Below are positions 43,664 through 52,439 of a DNA stretch of 64,000 nt, one piece after another. Under the pieces are notes generated by a model. That model saw only the letters and a list, made by a program, of their open reading frames with translations, had not been told where the DNA came from and searched no databases. Position 1 is the stretch's first letter; each line of letters opens with the position of its first letter. The translations under genes were made by a program, and so were the position numbers. The stretch is from positions 5,974,501 to 6,038,500 of the forward strand of contig NZ_AP024452.1 in NCBI RefSeq assembly GCF_016865485.1. Direction: 5' to 3'. Source of the stretch: Luteitalea sp. TBR-22. Its GTDB lineage: Bacteria > Acidobacteriota > Vicinamibacteria > Vicinamibacterales > Vicinamibacteraceae.

Positions 43664-43783
43664 TTGAGCCCTGAGTCTTGAGCCTCGAGCCGCTTCCATG
43701 GTCGGCCTTCTGAGCCTTGAGCCCTGAGCCTTGAGCCGTTCTATGGTCCGCCTTCTGAGCCTTGAGCCCTGAGTCCTGAGCCC
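43664..43783. repeat. Nested TGAGCCY heptamers in 46-base direct repeats
   Basis: Two 46-base copies (from 43687 and 43733), each made of TGAGCCY heptamers plus the non-repeat block CTTCYATGGTCSGCC. The downstream copy forms the 3' end of the RNA methyltransferase gene. A single base change (CTA against CCA) in that copy creates the gene's stop codon. Confidence 0.75.
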
Positions 43784-44778
43784 TCGGTGATCTGATAGAG
43801 CGCAATCGCCAACGCCGTCGCGACGTTGATCGAGTCGGCGCCTGTGGCCATGCGAATGCACGCCAGGTGCGTGCAGGCTGCGAGCGCCTCCGCGCTCAGG
43901 CCGCTGCCTTCGTTGCCCACCACGACCGCCGCCGGCCGCTGCGGGTCGAGGCCTGCGATCACGTCCGCGAGAGGCGCGGGCGCACGGCCTCCCGCAACAC
44001 CGCGCGGCGTCATGCCGATGCTGCTGACTCCGTCTCGAGCCAGCGACGCGAGGATCCGGTCGATTGGCGCGGCCGCCCACGGCACGTCGAGGACCGCGCC
44101 CTGCGACGTGCGAACAGCCTTCCGGTACAGCGGGTCCGCACATCGGTCGTCGATCAGCACGCCCACCGCCCCGAACGCCCGCGCGTTGCGAAAGCAGCTG
44201 CCGATGTTGTCGACGTCGACGAGGTGTTCGAGGACGACGAGCAGGGCGCGGGAGTCGGGAGTCGGGAGTCGGGAGTCGCCGACCGCAACGGCAGAGCCTT
44301 CGATCACGTCAGCACCAGCCACCGCTCCATCAACGGACGTCGCCGTCGCGCCAGGGGCAGACGACGAGGCGCCATCTCCGGACGCCGCCGTCACGCCATC
44401 ACCGGACGTAGCCGTCGCGCTTGCGCGACGGTCAGGGCACGTCAGCGGAGGAACCGAGACGCCCATCGACAGCACATCGTCGACGGTGAGCGTTTCCGGA
44501 CGACGCACCAGCGCAAGCACGCCACGATGGAAGTTGAAGCCGGTGACGGCCTCCATCTCGCGGGGCGAGCGGATCTCGAGGCGGTCGCCCAGCCTGGCCT
44601 CCAGCGCGAGCGCCTGCGCCGCCGCGGGGGTCGCGAGCACCGACACGATGGCGTCGCCCCGCCCGGACGCCAGCAGTCCCTCGATGACCAGCCGTCCCTC
44701 GGCGAGGAACAGGCCCCGAACCCGAAGGGCGATCGGGTCGGCGAGGGCCACAGTCCAGTCCACGCCACTGTAAGGCAT
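43741..44778 (-). CDS. TrmH/SpoU-family RNA 2'-O-methyltransferase with repeat-derived linker
   Basis: A 345-aa SPOUT methyltransferase. Residues about 1-110 are the SpoU substrate-binding-like region (FLAEGRLVIEGLLAS, GFNFHRGVLALVRRP). The catalytic domain (about 175-335) has LEHLVDVDNIGSCFRNARAF, VVVGNEGSGLS and IRMATGADSINVATALAIAL, the knot that binds SAM. Between them lies a linker of about 60 low-complexity residues, partly encoded by a GGGAGTC array (GDSRLPTPDSR). The C-terminus (GSGLRAQGSEGGP) is also heptamer-encoded. The ATG overlaps the upstream stop (TGATG). The target nucleotide in rRNA or tRNA is unknown. Confidence 0.88.
   Translation of the reverse strand: MPYSGVDWTVALADPIALRVRGLFLAEGRLVIEGLLASGRGDAIVSVLATPAAAQALALEARLGDRLEIRSPREMEAVTGFNFHRGVLALVRRPETLTVDDVLSMGVSVPPLTCPDRRASATATSGDGVTAASGDGASSSAPGATATSVDGAVAGADVIEGSAVAVGDSRLPTPDSRALLVVLEHLVDVDNIGSCFRNARAFGAVGVLIDDRCADPLYRKAVRTSQGAVLDVPWAAAPIDRILASLARDGVSSIGMTPRGVAGGRAPAPLADVIAGLDPQRPAAVVVGNEGSGLSAEALAACTHLACIRMATGADSINVATALAIALYQITEGSGLRAQGSEGGP
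44250..44277. repeat. GGGAGTC array inside a coding region
   Basis: Four exact GGGAGTC heptamers lie within the RNA methyltransferase gene. Read on the minus strand they encode DSRLPTP-type residues with a period of seven amino acids. Confidence 0.85.
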
Positions 44779-45581
44779 CAGCGCTTGCGGGCCACCAGGC
44801 GCGCGGTCGGGACGGTTCGCGACGGCGCCCAGTCGTTCTGCTCCATGCCGGCGTCCAGATCCTCGGCGCGCAGGATGTGGAAGTCCTTCCAGATCGCAGC
44901 CAGCTCCGCCACGCTCCGGCGCGTGAGCACCGACGACTGGAACACGACGATGCCGCCAGGCTTGAGGGCGCGCGCGAAGGCGACGGGCCAGCGCGGGTCG
45001 TCGGCCTGCATGAAGCAGTACGCGCAGAGAATCATGTCCCACTGCGCGGTGCCGAAGTCGAAGGTGTCGTGGTTGCCCTCGAGCGTGGTGACCTTGACGC
45101 CGGCCTTCGCGGCCGCCGCCTGCGTCGCGGTGAGCGCGTCCTTCGCGATGTCATATCCTGTGATGTCCCAGCCCTGACCGGCAAGCCAGATGGCGTTGCG
45201 CCCACGTCCGATGCCCGGCTCGATGGCCCGTCCCGGCTTCAGGTGACGCACGGCTTCCTGCAGCAACTGCAGCGGCGCATCCGGTCCGCCGCCCGACTTG
45301 AACGAGGCGTTCCAGTACACCGCCTCGCGGGCCGACGACGCGCGGCGGAGCACGTTGATCCGCTCGAATCGACGCGCCGCCTCCTCCTTCGATATGCCTT
45401 CGGTTGCCAGTTGCGCGGCGTACCTGTCGGCCACCGGCACCCGCTCGCCCGGCGGCAGCGCGGGCAGCGTCGCCACCCACGTTTCGTAGTGCGCCCACAG
45501 CTTTGCATCGTCAGTCGCCGGGGCTGCGGGCTGCCCCAGCACGAGCGCGACGAGTCCCAAGACGGTGATCAGGTGTGACAT
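44778..45581 (-). CDS. Class I SAM-dependent methyltransferase with signal-like N-terminus
   Basis: A 267-aa protein. A hydrophobic N-terminal segment (MSHLITVLGLVALVLGQPAA) suggests export or anchoring, which is unusual for a SAM enzyme. The methyltransferase core at about 110-220 has motif I AIEPGIGRGRNAIWLAGQG, acidic motif II in ITGYDIAKDAL and a DMILCAYCFMQADD segment. The substrate is unknown. It is translationally coupled to the TrmH-family gene. The start at 45581 is chosen before the hydrophobic segment; in-frame ATG codons at 45590 and 45617 are alternatives. Confidence 0.78.
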   Translation of the reverse strand: MSHLITVLGLVALVLGQPAAPATDDAKLWAHYETWVATLPALPPGERVPVADRYAAQLATEGISKEEAARRFERINVLRRASSAREAVYWNASFKSGGGPDAPLQLLQEAVRHLKPGRAIEPGIGRGRNAIWLAGQGWDITGYDIAKDALTATQAAAAKAGVKVTTLEGNHDTFDFGTAQWDMILCAYCFMQADDPRWPVAFARALKPGGIVVFQSSVLTRRSVAELAAIWKDFHILRAEDLDAGMEQNDWAPSRTVPTARLVARKR

Positions 45582-45652
45582 GGCCGGCATCGTACGCGAG
45601 TTGGCCCGGATACGCATGTGCTAGCATCCGCGCACGCATTTTCAGATGAGGA

Positions 45653-45690
45653 CCGGGCACCGGATTTCCGGGCACCGGGCACCGGACACC
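45653..45690. repeat. GGGCACC heptamer array upstream of a start
   Basis: Three GGGCACC copies and degenerate GGATTTC/GGACACC units sit directly in front of the SnoaL-like gene, in its 5' leader. Confidence 0.65.
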
Positions 45691-45704
45691 TCATGGAGAT
45701 TCGC

Positions 45705-46100
45705 ATGACACCATTCGAGAACATCAAGGCGGCGTATGCCGCGTTTGGCCGCAACGATCCCTCCGTGCTGTTCGGCGCGATGGACCCCGCCATCGAGTGG
45801 CGCGAGGCGCCGGGCAATCCGCTCGCCGATCGCAACCCCTACGTCGGGCCGCAAGCCATCGGCGAGGGCGTGTTCGGCAGGCTGCTCGCAGCGATCGACG
45901 GGTTCACTGCGGTGCCGCACACCTGGATCGACGGCGGCGACCACGTGGTGGTGCTCGGCGACTACGGCGGCACGATGAAGGCCACCGGCGCCACGATCGC
46001 CGCGCCGTTCTGTCACGTGTACCGGTTCGCCGACGGGAAGATCGTCGCGTTCCAGCAATACACCGACACGGAGCAGTGGGCCCGCCTGATGCCGCTGTAG
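45705..46100 (+). CDS. SnoaL-like/ketosteroid isomerase-fold protein
   Basis: A 131-aa cone-shaped alpha+beta barrel of the NTF2 superfamily. NIKAAYAAFGRNDPSVLFGAMDPAIEWREA, GGDHVVVLGDYGGTMKATG and CHVYRFADGKIVAFQQYTDT are typical of SnoaL_2. Members include isomerases, hydrolases and non-enzymatic proteins, so no substrate is assigned. GGAG seven bases before the ATG at 45705 favours it over the in-frame ATG at 45693. Confidence 0.85.
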   Translation: MTPFENIKAAYAAFGRNDPSVLFGAMDPAIEWREAPGNPLADRNPYVGPQAIGEGVFGRLLAAIDGFTAVPHTWIDGGDHVVVLGDYGGTMKATGATIAAPFCHVYRFADGKIVAFQQYTDTEQWARLMPL

Positions 46101-46163
46101 CCGCTTGCTGGAGTTGGGCAGAGTGCCTGCGCCGCACGCATGAGTACGCTGCACGTCATTCAT

Positions 46164-46238
46164 CGACCGTCGGCCAAGGCCGACGGCTACAGCCCCCTGG
46201 ACTTGAAGCGTAGGCGTCGGGCTTGCCCGACGCTGAGG
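46164..46238. repeat. Facing pair of GTAG-headed palindromes
   Basis: The left, inverted unit has stem CCGTCGGCC/GGCCGACGG ending in CTAC (46187-46190). The right unit starts GTAG at 46210, with stem CGTCGGGC/GCCCGACG. A 19-base centre separates the heads. The pair lies between convergent genes. Confidence 0.8.
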
Positions 46239-46294
46239 GGGCCAACATCCCAGCGTGGATGCGGACGCCTGAAGAGTCGTGAAGCAGTGGCAGC

Positions 46295-47287
46295 CTAGCG
46301 CCGACGCGCCAGGGCGCGGGCGGGGTTGGTCACCATCAGCCGCGTGACCGCCTCCTCGCCGAGCGCCTCGCGCACCGCCGGCACGAAGCGGCGGAACACC
46401 GTGTCGAACGGGCGAAAGTTGCCGCCGCGCTCCTCGCCGACGTGATACCAACCCGCGTCGTGCGACACCAGCACGCGCCCGAGGTGACCCGCCTCGGCCA
46501 TCATCTTCACGAGCTGCACGTGACGGTCCACGGTGTCGGGACCGACGCCGTCGAACTCCACCCACGCGCCGCGCTCCGCCGCGCGCTTGAGCTGCGCATC
46601 GTCTGCCGCTTGCGCGTGCACCCAGATGAACGCGTCGAGCGGCACGCCGGCCTGCTCGAGCACGTCGAGTTCCTGGTGGGCCGGCCCGGCGCCCGTGTGC
46701 GAGGCGATCGGCAGGCCCGTTTCCTTGTGCGCGATACCGGCGGCCTCCACGAGCTTGCGATCCACATCGGAGAGCTCCACGCCGTCGACGCCGATCTTCA
46801 TGAAGCCTGGCAGGATGTCGGTGCCGTCGATGCCGCGCCGGGCCTCGTTGATCCAGCGCTGCGCGAGCTCGCGCGCCGACTCCTTGAAGGCGTGCGCCGG
46901 CAGGTGCTTGTCGCCCGCCGCGCCGTAGTACCCCGTGTTGCTCACGATGAGCAGCCCCGACGCTTCCGACAGCCGCTGGAGCAGGGCGACGTTCCTGCCG
47001 AGGAACGCCGGCGTCGCGTCCACGAGGGTGCGGCAGCCGAGTTCCTTCACCTCACGCAGGTGCGGTAGCGCCACCTCGAACACCTCGTCGGCGTTGTAGC
47101 GGCTGCGGCTGACCCTGTCGGCCCCGATGAAATCCACCAGCACGTGCTCGTGCATGAGCACCATGCCGAGGTCGCGCACCGGCACGTCGCCGGTGACGGT
47201 GGCGACCATTCCGTCCTGCGCGGACAGCACGGACGGCGCCGCGGCCAGCGCCGAGAGGGAGGCGAGGAAGGAGCGACGGTCGAGCAT
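46295..47287 (-). CDS. Phosphotriesterase-like amidohydrolase, exported
   Basis: A 330-aa TIM-barrel metal hydrolase. The N-terminus MLDRRSFLASLSALAAAPSV has a twin-arginine motif, so Tat export is likely. Metal ligands are recognisable: MHEHVLVDF (two His), the carboxylated Lys in FMKIGVDG, His in IASHTGAG and WVHAQ, and Asp in VSHDAGW. Phosphotriesterase-like lactonases and related enzymes share this set; the substrate is unknown. The ATG at 47287 is preferred over 47308 because it directly opens the Tat signal. Confidence 0.88.
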   Translation of the reverse strand: MLDRRSFLASLSALAAAPSVLSAQDGMVATVTGDVPVRDLGMVLMHEHVLVDFIGADRVSRSRYNADEVFEVALPHLREVKELGCRTLVDATPAFLGRNVALLQRLSEASGLLIVSNTGYYGAAGDKHLPAHAFKESARELAQRWINEARRGIDGTDILPGFMKIGVDGVELSDVDRKLVEAAGIAHKETGLPIASHTGAGPAHQELDVLEQAGVPLDAFIWVHAQAADDAQLKRAAERGAWVEFDGVGPDTVDRHVQLVKMMAEAGHLGRVLVSHDAGWYHVGEERGGNFRPFDTVFRRFVPAVREALGEEAVTRLMVTNPARALARRR

Positions 47288-47301
47288 GGGGTGATCATGA
47301 C

Positions 47302-47414
47302 GGCTCAAGGCTCAGGGCTCAAGACTCAGAGAGCTCACTGCGGCACAGCGGCCGGAGGGGTGCAGGCCCTTCATCAGCATGGTTTCTGAGCCCTGAGCCG
47401 TGAGCCTTGAGCCC
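47302..47414. repeat. Two inverted GGCTCAG arrays upstream of divergent genes
   Basis: 47302-47333 reads GGCTCAA, GGCTCAG, GGCTCAA, GACTCAG with the edge AGAGAGCTC. At 47385-47414 the element lies inverted (TGAGCCC...) with edge CATGGTTTC. The edges face each other across a 50-base centre, between divergent genes. Confidence 0.75.
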
Positions 47415-47439
47415 TCTCACGGGCACTTAGAATGTCCGG

Positions 47440-48120
47440 ATGCAGGCGTTCAGCATCGGGTCATCGGCCGGCGACCTCCTGGCGACGCAGTACGACCCGG
47501 AAGGGCCGGCGCGCCATACGCTGATCCTCGCCCACGGCGCCGGGGCCGGGCAGGCGCACCCCTGGATGCGGGCGCGGGCCGCCGACCTCGCCGCACGCGG
47601 CGTCCGCGTCGTGACGTTCGACTTCCCTTACGTCACCGCCCGCCGGAAGGTGCCCGACCGAGCGCCCGTCCTGATCGCGGCGTGGCGGGCCGTCGTCGAC
47701 GACGTCGCGCGCCGCTGGCCCGACGTCCCCCTGGCGATCGGCGGCAAGTCGATGGGCGGGCGCATGGCGACGATGCTCGTGGCGGAGCCGGACGCTCCGG
47801 CTGCGGTTCGGGGCTGTGTCGCGCTGGGGTACCCCCTCCACCCGCCCGGCAAGCCTGAGCAGCTCCGAGTCGCCCACCTCGGCGCGATCCGGGTGGCCCT
47901 GCTGGTGGTGCAGGGCGGGCGCGACCCGTTCGGCGGCCCCGACGACATCCGCCGCGAGTTCGCTGCCGCGGGAGCCCACCCCACGGTCGTCGACATGCCC
48001 TTCGGCGGGCACGGCTTCGAGGTGCGGGCGCGCGACGCCAGGCAGGCCGACGAGTACGCCCGCGTCGCCGACGCGGTGTCGCAGTGGCTTGATACACTGC
48101 AGCCCGCCGCCATCGGCTGA
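47440..48120 (+). CDS. Alpha/beta-hydrolase (KANL3/Tex30-like family)
   Basis: A 226-aa cytoplasmic hydrolase. LILAHGAGAGQAHPWM is the oxyanion region, GGKSMGGRMATM the nucleophile elbow, QGGRDPFGGPDD the acid and FGGHGFEVRARD the His. This belongs to the Tex30/KANL3 dienelactone-hydrolase-like group, whose substrates are not known. It is followed 16 bases later by the PqaA-type gene. Confidence 0.87.
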   Translation: MQAFSIGSSAGDLLATQYDPEGPARHTLILAHGAGAGQAHPWMRARAADLAARGVRVVTFDFPYVTARRKVPDRAPVLIAAWRAVVDDVARRWPDVPLAIGGKSMGGRMATMLVAEPDAPAAVRGCVALGYPLHPPGKPEQLRVAHLGAIRVALLVVQGGRDPFGGPDDIRREFAAAGAHPTVVDMPFGGHGFEVRARDARQADEYARVADAVSQWLDTLQPAAIG

Positions 48121-48136
48121 ACGAGGTCCCGTCCTG

Positions 48137-49564
48137 ATGTCCATCCGCCTGCTCTCCACTGCCCTGCTGGGGCTGCTCGCCACCGCTGTCCCCTCGCTGG
48201 CGCAACCGCTGCGCGTCCCGCTTGCCGACGCGTCGGCCACGTCGCTCGATCGCTACGTCGCCACGCCCGACCCGGCCTACAAGTGGGCGGTCGTCGGCAC
48301 GCGCCAGGAAGGCACGCTGGTGGTGACCACGATCGAGATGACGTCGCAGACGTGGCGCAAGCCCGGCGAGGTCGACCGCACCGAGTGGAAGCACTACCTC
48401 ACGGTCATCCGGCCGGAGACGGTCGAGAGCGACACGTCCCTGCTGTTCATCGCCGGCGGCGGCAACGACCGCCCGGCGACGCCGAAGACCGACGCGATGC
48501 TGGCCGCGATCGCCGCGCGCACGAAGACGATCGTCACCGAGCTGCGGATGATCCCGAACCAGCCGCTGACGTTCTTCAACGACGGCGTGGCCCGCAAGGA
48601 GGACGACCTCATCGCCTACGGCTGGCGCAAGTTCCTCGATGGCGGCGACGACCAGTGGCTGGCGCGGTTCCCGATGACCAAGGCCGCGGTGCGCGCGATG
48701 GACACGGTGCAGGCCTTCGCGCAGTCGCCCGAGGGCGGGCGCCGCGCCATCACGAAGTTCGTCGTCTCCGGCGGCTCCAAGCGCGGCTGGACGACGTGGA
48801 CGACCGCCGCGGTGGACAGCCGCGTGGTGGCGATCATGCCGGCCGTGATCGACGTGCTCAACATGCGGCCGTCGATGATCCATCACTACCGCGCCTACGG
48901 GTTCTGGGCGCCGGCGGTCGGCGACTACGTGACGCACGGGATCATGGACCGCATGAACGACCCGCGCTTCGACAAGCTGCTCGCGCTCGTCGAGCCGTAC
49001 TCGTACCGCAACCGCCTGACGATCCCGAAGTACATCATCAACGCCAGCGGCGACCAGTTCTTCCTGCCCGACTCGTGGCAGTTCTACTTCGACGACCTGA
49101 AGGGCGAGAAGTACCTGCGCTACACGCCCAATGCCGACCACTCGCTGAAAGGCTCCAACGCACCGACGGACCTGCTCGGGTTCTACGCGTCGATCGTGAG
49201 GAACACGCCACGCCCGAAGTTCACGTGGAAGGCCGGCAAGGACGGCGTCCTCGAGATCGCGCCGGAGACCAGGCCGACGAAGGTGACGTTCTGGCAGGCC
49301 ACCAACCCGAACGCCCGCGACTTCAGGGTCGAGACGCTCGGCGCCGTGTGGAAGGGCACGCCTGTCGAGCCCGACGCGTCCGGCGTGTACCGCGCGAAGG
49401 TCGAGGCTCCGGGCAAGGGCTTCACGGCCGGCTTCCTCGAGGTCGTGTTCGACGTCGGCGGCCCGGCCCCGCTCACCTTCTCGACCGGCGTCCGCGTGAT
49501 GCCCGACGTGCTGCCGTTCGCCGCGCCCCGCCCCGGCCAGCCGGCGGTGCCGTCGCAGCCCTGA
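48137..49564 (+). CDS. PhoPQ-activated pathogenicity-related (PqaA-type) exported hydrolase
   Basis: A 475-aa alpha/beta-hydrolase with signal peptide (residues 1-22, LLGLLATAVPSLA). The family core is visible: WKHYLTVIRPETVESDTSLL, ELRMIPNQPLTFFNDG, the nucleophile elbow VSGGSKRGWTTWTTAAVD, then INASGDQFFLPDSW and TPNADHSLKG, which supply Asp and His. The C-terminus carries a beta-sandwich. In Salmonella PqaA is linked to melittin resistance; the true substrate is unknown. Confidence 0.9.
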   Translation: MSIRLLSTALLGLLATAVPSLAQPLRVPLADASATSLDRYVATPDPAYKWAVVGTRQEGTLVVTTIEMTSQTWRKPGEVDRTEWKHYLTVIRPETVESDTSLLFIAGGGNDRPATPKTDAMLAAIAARTKTIVTELRMIPNQPLTFFNDGVARKEDDLIAYGWRKFLDGGDDQWLARFPMTKAAVRAMDTVQAFAQSPEGGRRAITKFVVSGGSKRGWTTWTTAAVDSRVVAIMPAVIDVLNMRPSMIHHYRAYGFWAPAVGDYVTHGIMDRMNDPRFDKLLALVEPYSYRNRLTIPKYIINASGDQFFLPDSWQFYFDDLKGEKYLRYTPNADHSLKGSNAPTDLLGFYASIVRNTPRPKFTWKAGKDGVLEIAPETRPTKVTFWQATNPNARDFRVETLGAVWKGTPVEPDASGVYRAKVEAPGKGFTAGFLEVVFDVGGPAPLTFSTGVRVMPDVLPFAAPRPGQPAVPSQP

Positions 49565-49571
49565 CGCCGAG

Positions 49572-52439
49572 ATGACCCCGACGACCAGCCGCCCACGGGC
49601 ACTGCTGCGCGCGGCCATCGCCGTGCTCGGCATCACGCTGGCCGTTCTCGCCGCGCTCAACCTGTTCATCGTCGGTCGTGCCGCGACCGACGAGAACCTG
49701 TTCATCGACCCGCTGTCGCGGGTGTACGTGGTCGAGCGGGTCGCCGGCACGCCCGGCACGCCTCGCGCCATCGACGGCCCGCCGGCGCCGCTGGTGCCTC
49801 GCCAGGTGTCGGCCGCCTCGTCGGTCGAGCCCGGCGACGTGCTGATGGAGTTCGACGGCCAGCGGATCTTCAACGGCGCCACCGGCGCGAGGGAGGCGCT
49901 CGCGACGCGCGACCGCGTCGAGGTCACGGTCCTGCGGGCGCGCCTGAAACAGGTCGTCTCGGTGGTCGTGCCCGCCGCCGAGCTGCGCGAGGCAATCCGC
50001 TCCATCGAGAACACGGTGCTGGTGATGCAGGTGACCCCCGGCGGCGCGTCCGACCTGGCGGGCATGCTGCCGGGCGACGTGATCACGCGCATCAACGGCG
50101 AGGGCTTCGCCGGGTCCGCCGATGCCGACCGGATCATGCGCACGTCGCAGGTCGGGCGCGCCAGCGCCTACGACGTGCTGCGCGGCGGCGAGACGCTGAC
50201 CCTCGAGGTGCGGCTCAAGGCGTTCGGCGTCGGCACCGGTGCGCTGCTGCTGTTCGTCGTCGGCTTCCTCTACATCGTCAGCGGGACGCTGTTCGCCACC
50301 TTGCGCACGCACATCAAGGCGGCCTTGTACCTCGGGCTCGGCTGGATCGGGACGGGATTTGCCATCGCGGTCATCCTCAACCACCCGCGCCGGACGATGC
50401 CGACCTGGTACCTGTTCAGCTCGGACGTGGCGCTCGCGCTGTCGGCGACGCTGGGGATCGTCCTGTGGCTGCACGCCCTGAAGTACTTCCCGCGCGAGCG
50501 GCCTGGATTGGTGGCACGCAAGCGGACGCTCAGGGGCGCCTACGTGCTGGCGGTGCTGCTGGCGATCGCGACGCTCGCATTCACGTGGAAGGCCTCGGTC
50601 AACATCGACGGCCTGTTCGTGCCGAGCGCCGTCATCGTGCTGATCTATGCCGGCCTCGCGGCCGCCGGCACCCGGAAGTCCTACAGTCCGGAGGACCGGC
50701 AGATTGCGGGTCCGGTGTCGGTGGCGACATCGATCGCCGTGATCTTCGCGATCGTCACCGTCGTGGTCGGCGTGATCGGCTCGCGTCGTGGTCCCACGAC
50801 TCCGGCCACCGTGTCGCTGATCCAGAGCTTCGGCGCACTGCTGCTGCTCGGCGTGCTCGCGGTGTACCTGCTCGTCATCGGCCGCTACCGCCTCCTCGAG
50901 CTCGACCTGCGCCTCAGGCGCAACGTGCAGTACCTCGTCATCAGCTCGGCGTGGACGACGACGGTCGTGGCCGCGGGGCTGTGGCTCTGGTGGCGGATGA
51001 TGCACGTCGAACTCGTGCTGCCGAACGTGCGGCTGACGCAGGATGCGCTCGAGGTGATGCCGACGCCCATGGAGGCGGTGCGCAACGACGTGTTCGAGAA
51101 GGGCGTGCTCATCGCGGGCGCGGTGGTGTTTGCGTACGCCTTCCGCGCGCTGCTCAAGCGCGGTCACCGCTTCCTCGCCGAGCAGTACTACCAGGGCGGA
51201 TACGACTACCAGCGCGCGGGGCGCGAGGTCACCGAGGTGATGGGCCCGCGCATGGACCTCGACGGGCTCGCGGAGGGCCTGCTGACCGTGATGAGCCGGC
51301 TGATGCCGGTCAAGCGGGCCGGCGTCGTGTTCGTGCAGGGCGAGCGCCTGGTGAGCTCGAAGCGTTCAATCGGGTTCGAGGGCGGCGATTGGGACATCTT
51401 CTGCAGCGGGTGCGTGGAAGAGGCGGTCTCGGTGCTCCGCAGCGCGCGCGAAGGCGAGCTCGACACCGAGTACGCGCCGCCGCGGCTCCGACTGGCGCTG
51501 CGCCGGGCGCAGGTGCACTACCTCTACCCCATCGGCGGGCACGACGAACTGCGTGGGGTGATTTTCGTGGGCGAGAAGCTGTCGGAGGCCGCGTACACGG
51601 CCGACGACTTCGCGTTCCTCGGCGCCGTCGCCGGGCGGGCCGCGCTGCTCGTCGAGAACGCGTTCCTGTACGAGAACCTGGCCGCCCAGGAGCGCGTGCG
51701 CCAGGAACTCGCCATCGCGCGGCGCATCCAGCTCGAGTCGCTGCCGCAGCGGCCGCCCAACGTGCCGGGCCTCGACGTGGCGGGCGTGTCGGTGCCCGCG
51801 CAGGAGGTCGGCGGCGACTACTTCGACTACCTCGAGGGCGTCGAGGGGCGTCTTGGCGTGATGATCGGCGACGTGAGCGGCAAGGGCACGTCGGCGGCGC
51901 TCTACATGTCGAAGCTGCAGGGGATCGTGCGCAGCCTGCACGGCTTCGGGCTGCCGCCGCGCCAGTTGCTGGTGCGCACCAACGACCTGCTCGGGCGCGA
52001 CATGGAGAAGCGCGCCTTCGTGACCGTGCTGGGCGCGTTCTTCGACACGCGGACGCGGGAGGCGACGGTCGTGCGCGCCGGCCACCTGCCCCTGTACCAC
52101 TGGCAGGCGGCGACCGGCACGGTGACGCGTGTGCTGCCGCGCGGCCTCGGCCTCGGCCTGGTCGCGGGCGAGTTGTTCGGGGTGGAACTCGAGGAGCGCA
52201 AGGTGTCGTACGCGCCGGGCGACGTGTTCCTGCTGGTGAGCGACGGCATCACCGAGGCCTACGATGCCGAGCGCGACGAGTTCGGCGAGGAACGCCTCGA
52301 GGCGCTCTTCACGCGCCTCGCGCGATCGAACACGCCCGTCGCCGGGATCGTGAGCGCGGTGAACGCCGCAGCCGGCGAACACGCTGCCGGCGCTGCTCAG
52401 CACGACGACCAGACGGTCATCGCGATCCGGGTCAACTAG
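49572..52439 (+). CDS. PDZ, multi-membrane, GAF and PP2C/SpoIIE serine phosphatase
   Basis: A 955-aa membrane-bound signalling protein. Helix at about 13-34; two PDZ-like segments (SSVEPGDVLMEFDGQRIF; GGASDLAGMLPGDVITRINGE); about seven helices between 220 and 530; a GAF domain at about 555-705 (LDGLAEGLLTVMSRLMPV). The PP2C/SpoIIE domain at about 740-955 has metal Asp in GGDYFDYLEG, GDVSGKGTSAALYM, VSDGITEAYDAE and HDDQTVIAIRV. It should dephosphorylate a serine/threonine-phosphorylated partner such as an anti-anti-sigma factor. It is seven bases downstream of the PqaA-type gene. Confidence 0.9.
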   Translation: MTPTTSRPRALLRAAIAVLGITLAVLAALNLFIVGRAATDENLFIDPLSRVYVVERVAGTPGTPRAIDGPPAPLVPRQVSAASSVEPGDVLMEFDGQRIFNGATGAREALATRDRVEVTVLRARLKQVVSVVVPAAELREAIRSIENTVLVMQVTPGGASDLAGMLPGDVITRINGEGFAGSADADRIMRTSQVGRASAYDVLRGGETLTLEVRLKAFGVGTGALLLFVVGFLYIVSGTLFATLRTHIKAALYLGLGWIGTGFAIAVILNHPRRTMPTWYLFSSDVALALSATLGIVLWLHALKYFPRERPGLVARKRTLRGAYVLAVLLAIATLAFTWKASVNIDGLFVPSAVIVLIYAGLAAAGTRKSYSPEDRQIAGPVSVATSIAVIFAIVTVVVGVIGSRRGPTTPATVSLIQSFGALLLLGVLAVYLLVIGRYRLLELDLRLRRNVQYLVISSAWTTTVVAAGLWLWWRMMHVELVLPNVRLTQDALEVMPTPMEAVRNDVFEKGVLIAGAVVFAYAFRALLKRGHRFLAEQYYQGGYDYQRAGREVTEVMGPRMDLDGLAEGLLTVMSRLMPVKRAGVVFVQGERLVSSKRSIGFEGGDWDIFCSGCVEEAVSVLRSAREGELDTEYAPPRLRLALRRAQVHYLYPIGGHDELRGVIFVGEKLSEAAYTADDFAFLGAVAGRAALLVENAFLYENLAAQERVRQELAIARRIQLESLPQRPPNVPGLDVAGVSVPAQEVGGDYFDYLEGVEGRLGVMIGDVSGKGTSAALYMSKLQGIVRSLHGFGLPPRQLLVRTNDLLGRDMEKRAFVTVLGAFFDTRTREATVVRAGHLPLYHWQAATGTVTRVLPRGLGLGLVAGELFGVELEERKVSYAPGDVFLLVSDGITEAYDAERDEFGEERLEALFTRLARSNTPVAGIVSAVNAAAGEHAAGAAQHDDQTVIAIRVN

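Noticed and set aside
42690-43805. Longer version of the exported hypothetical protein with GLKAQKAD-type repeats
   Set aside because: The extra 75 residues are a direct translation of a heptamer array. A TTG with a ribosome-binding site and signal peptide lies downstream.
43741-45042. N-terminal extension of the TrmH-type protein upstream of 44778
   Set aside because: It would run antisense-like through the coupled methyltransferase gene. The TGATG overlap gives a natural start.
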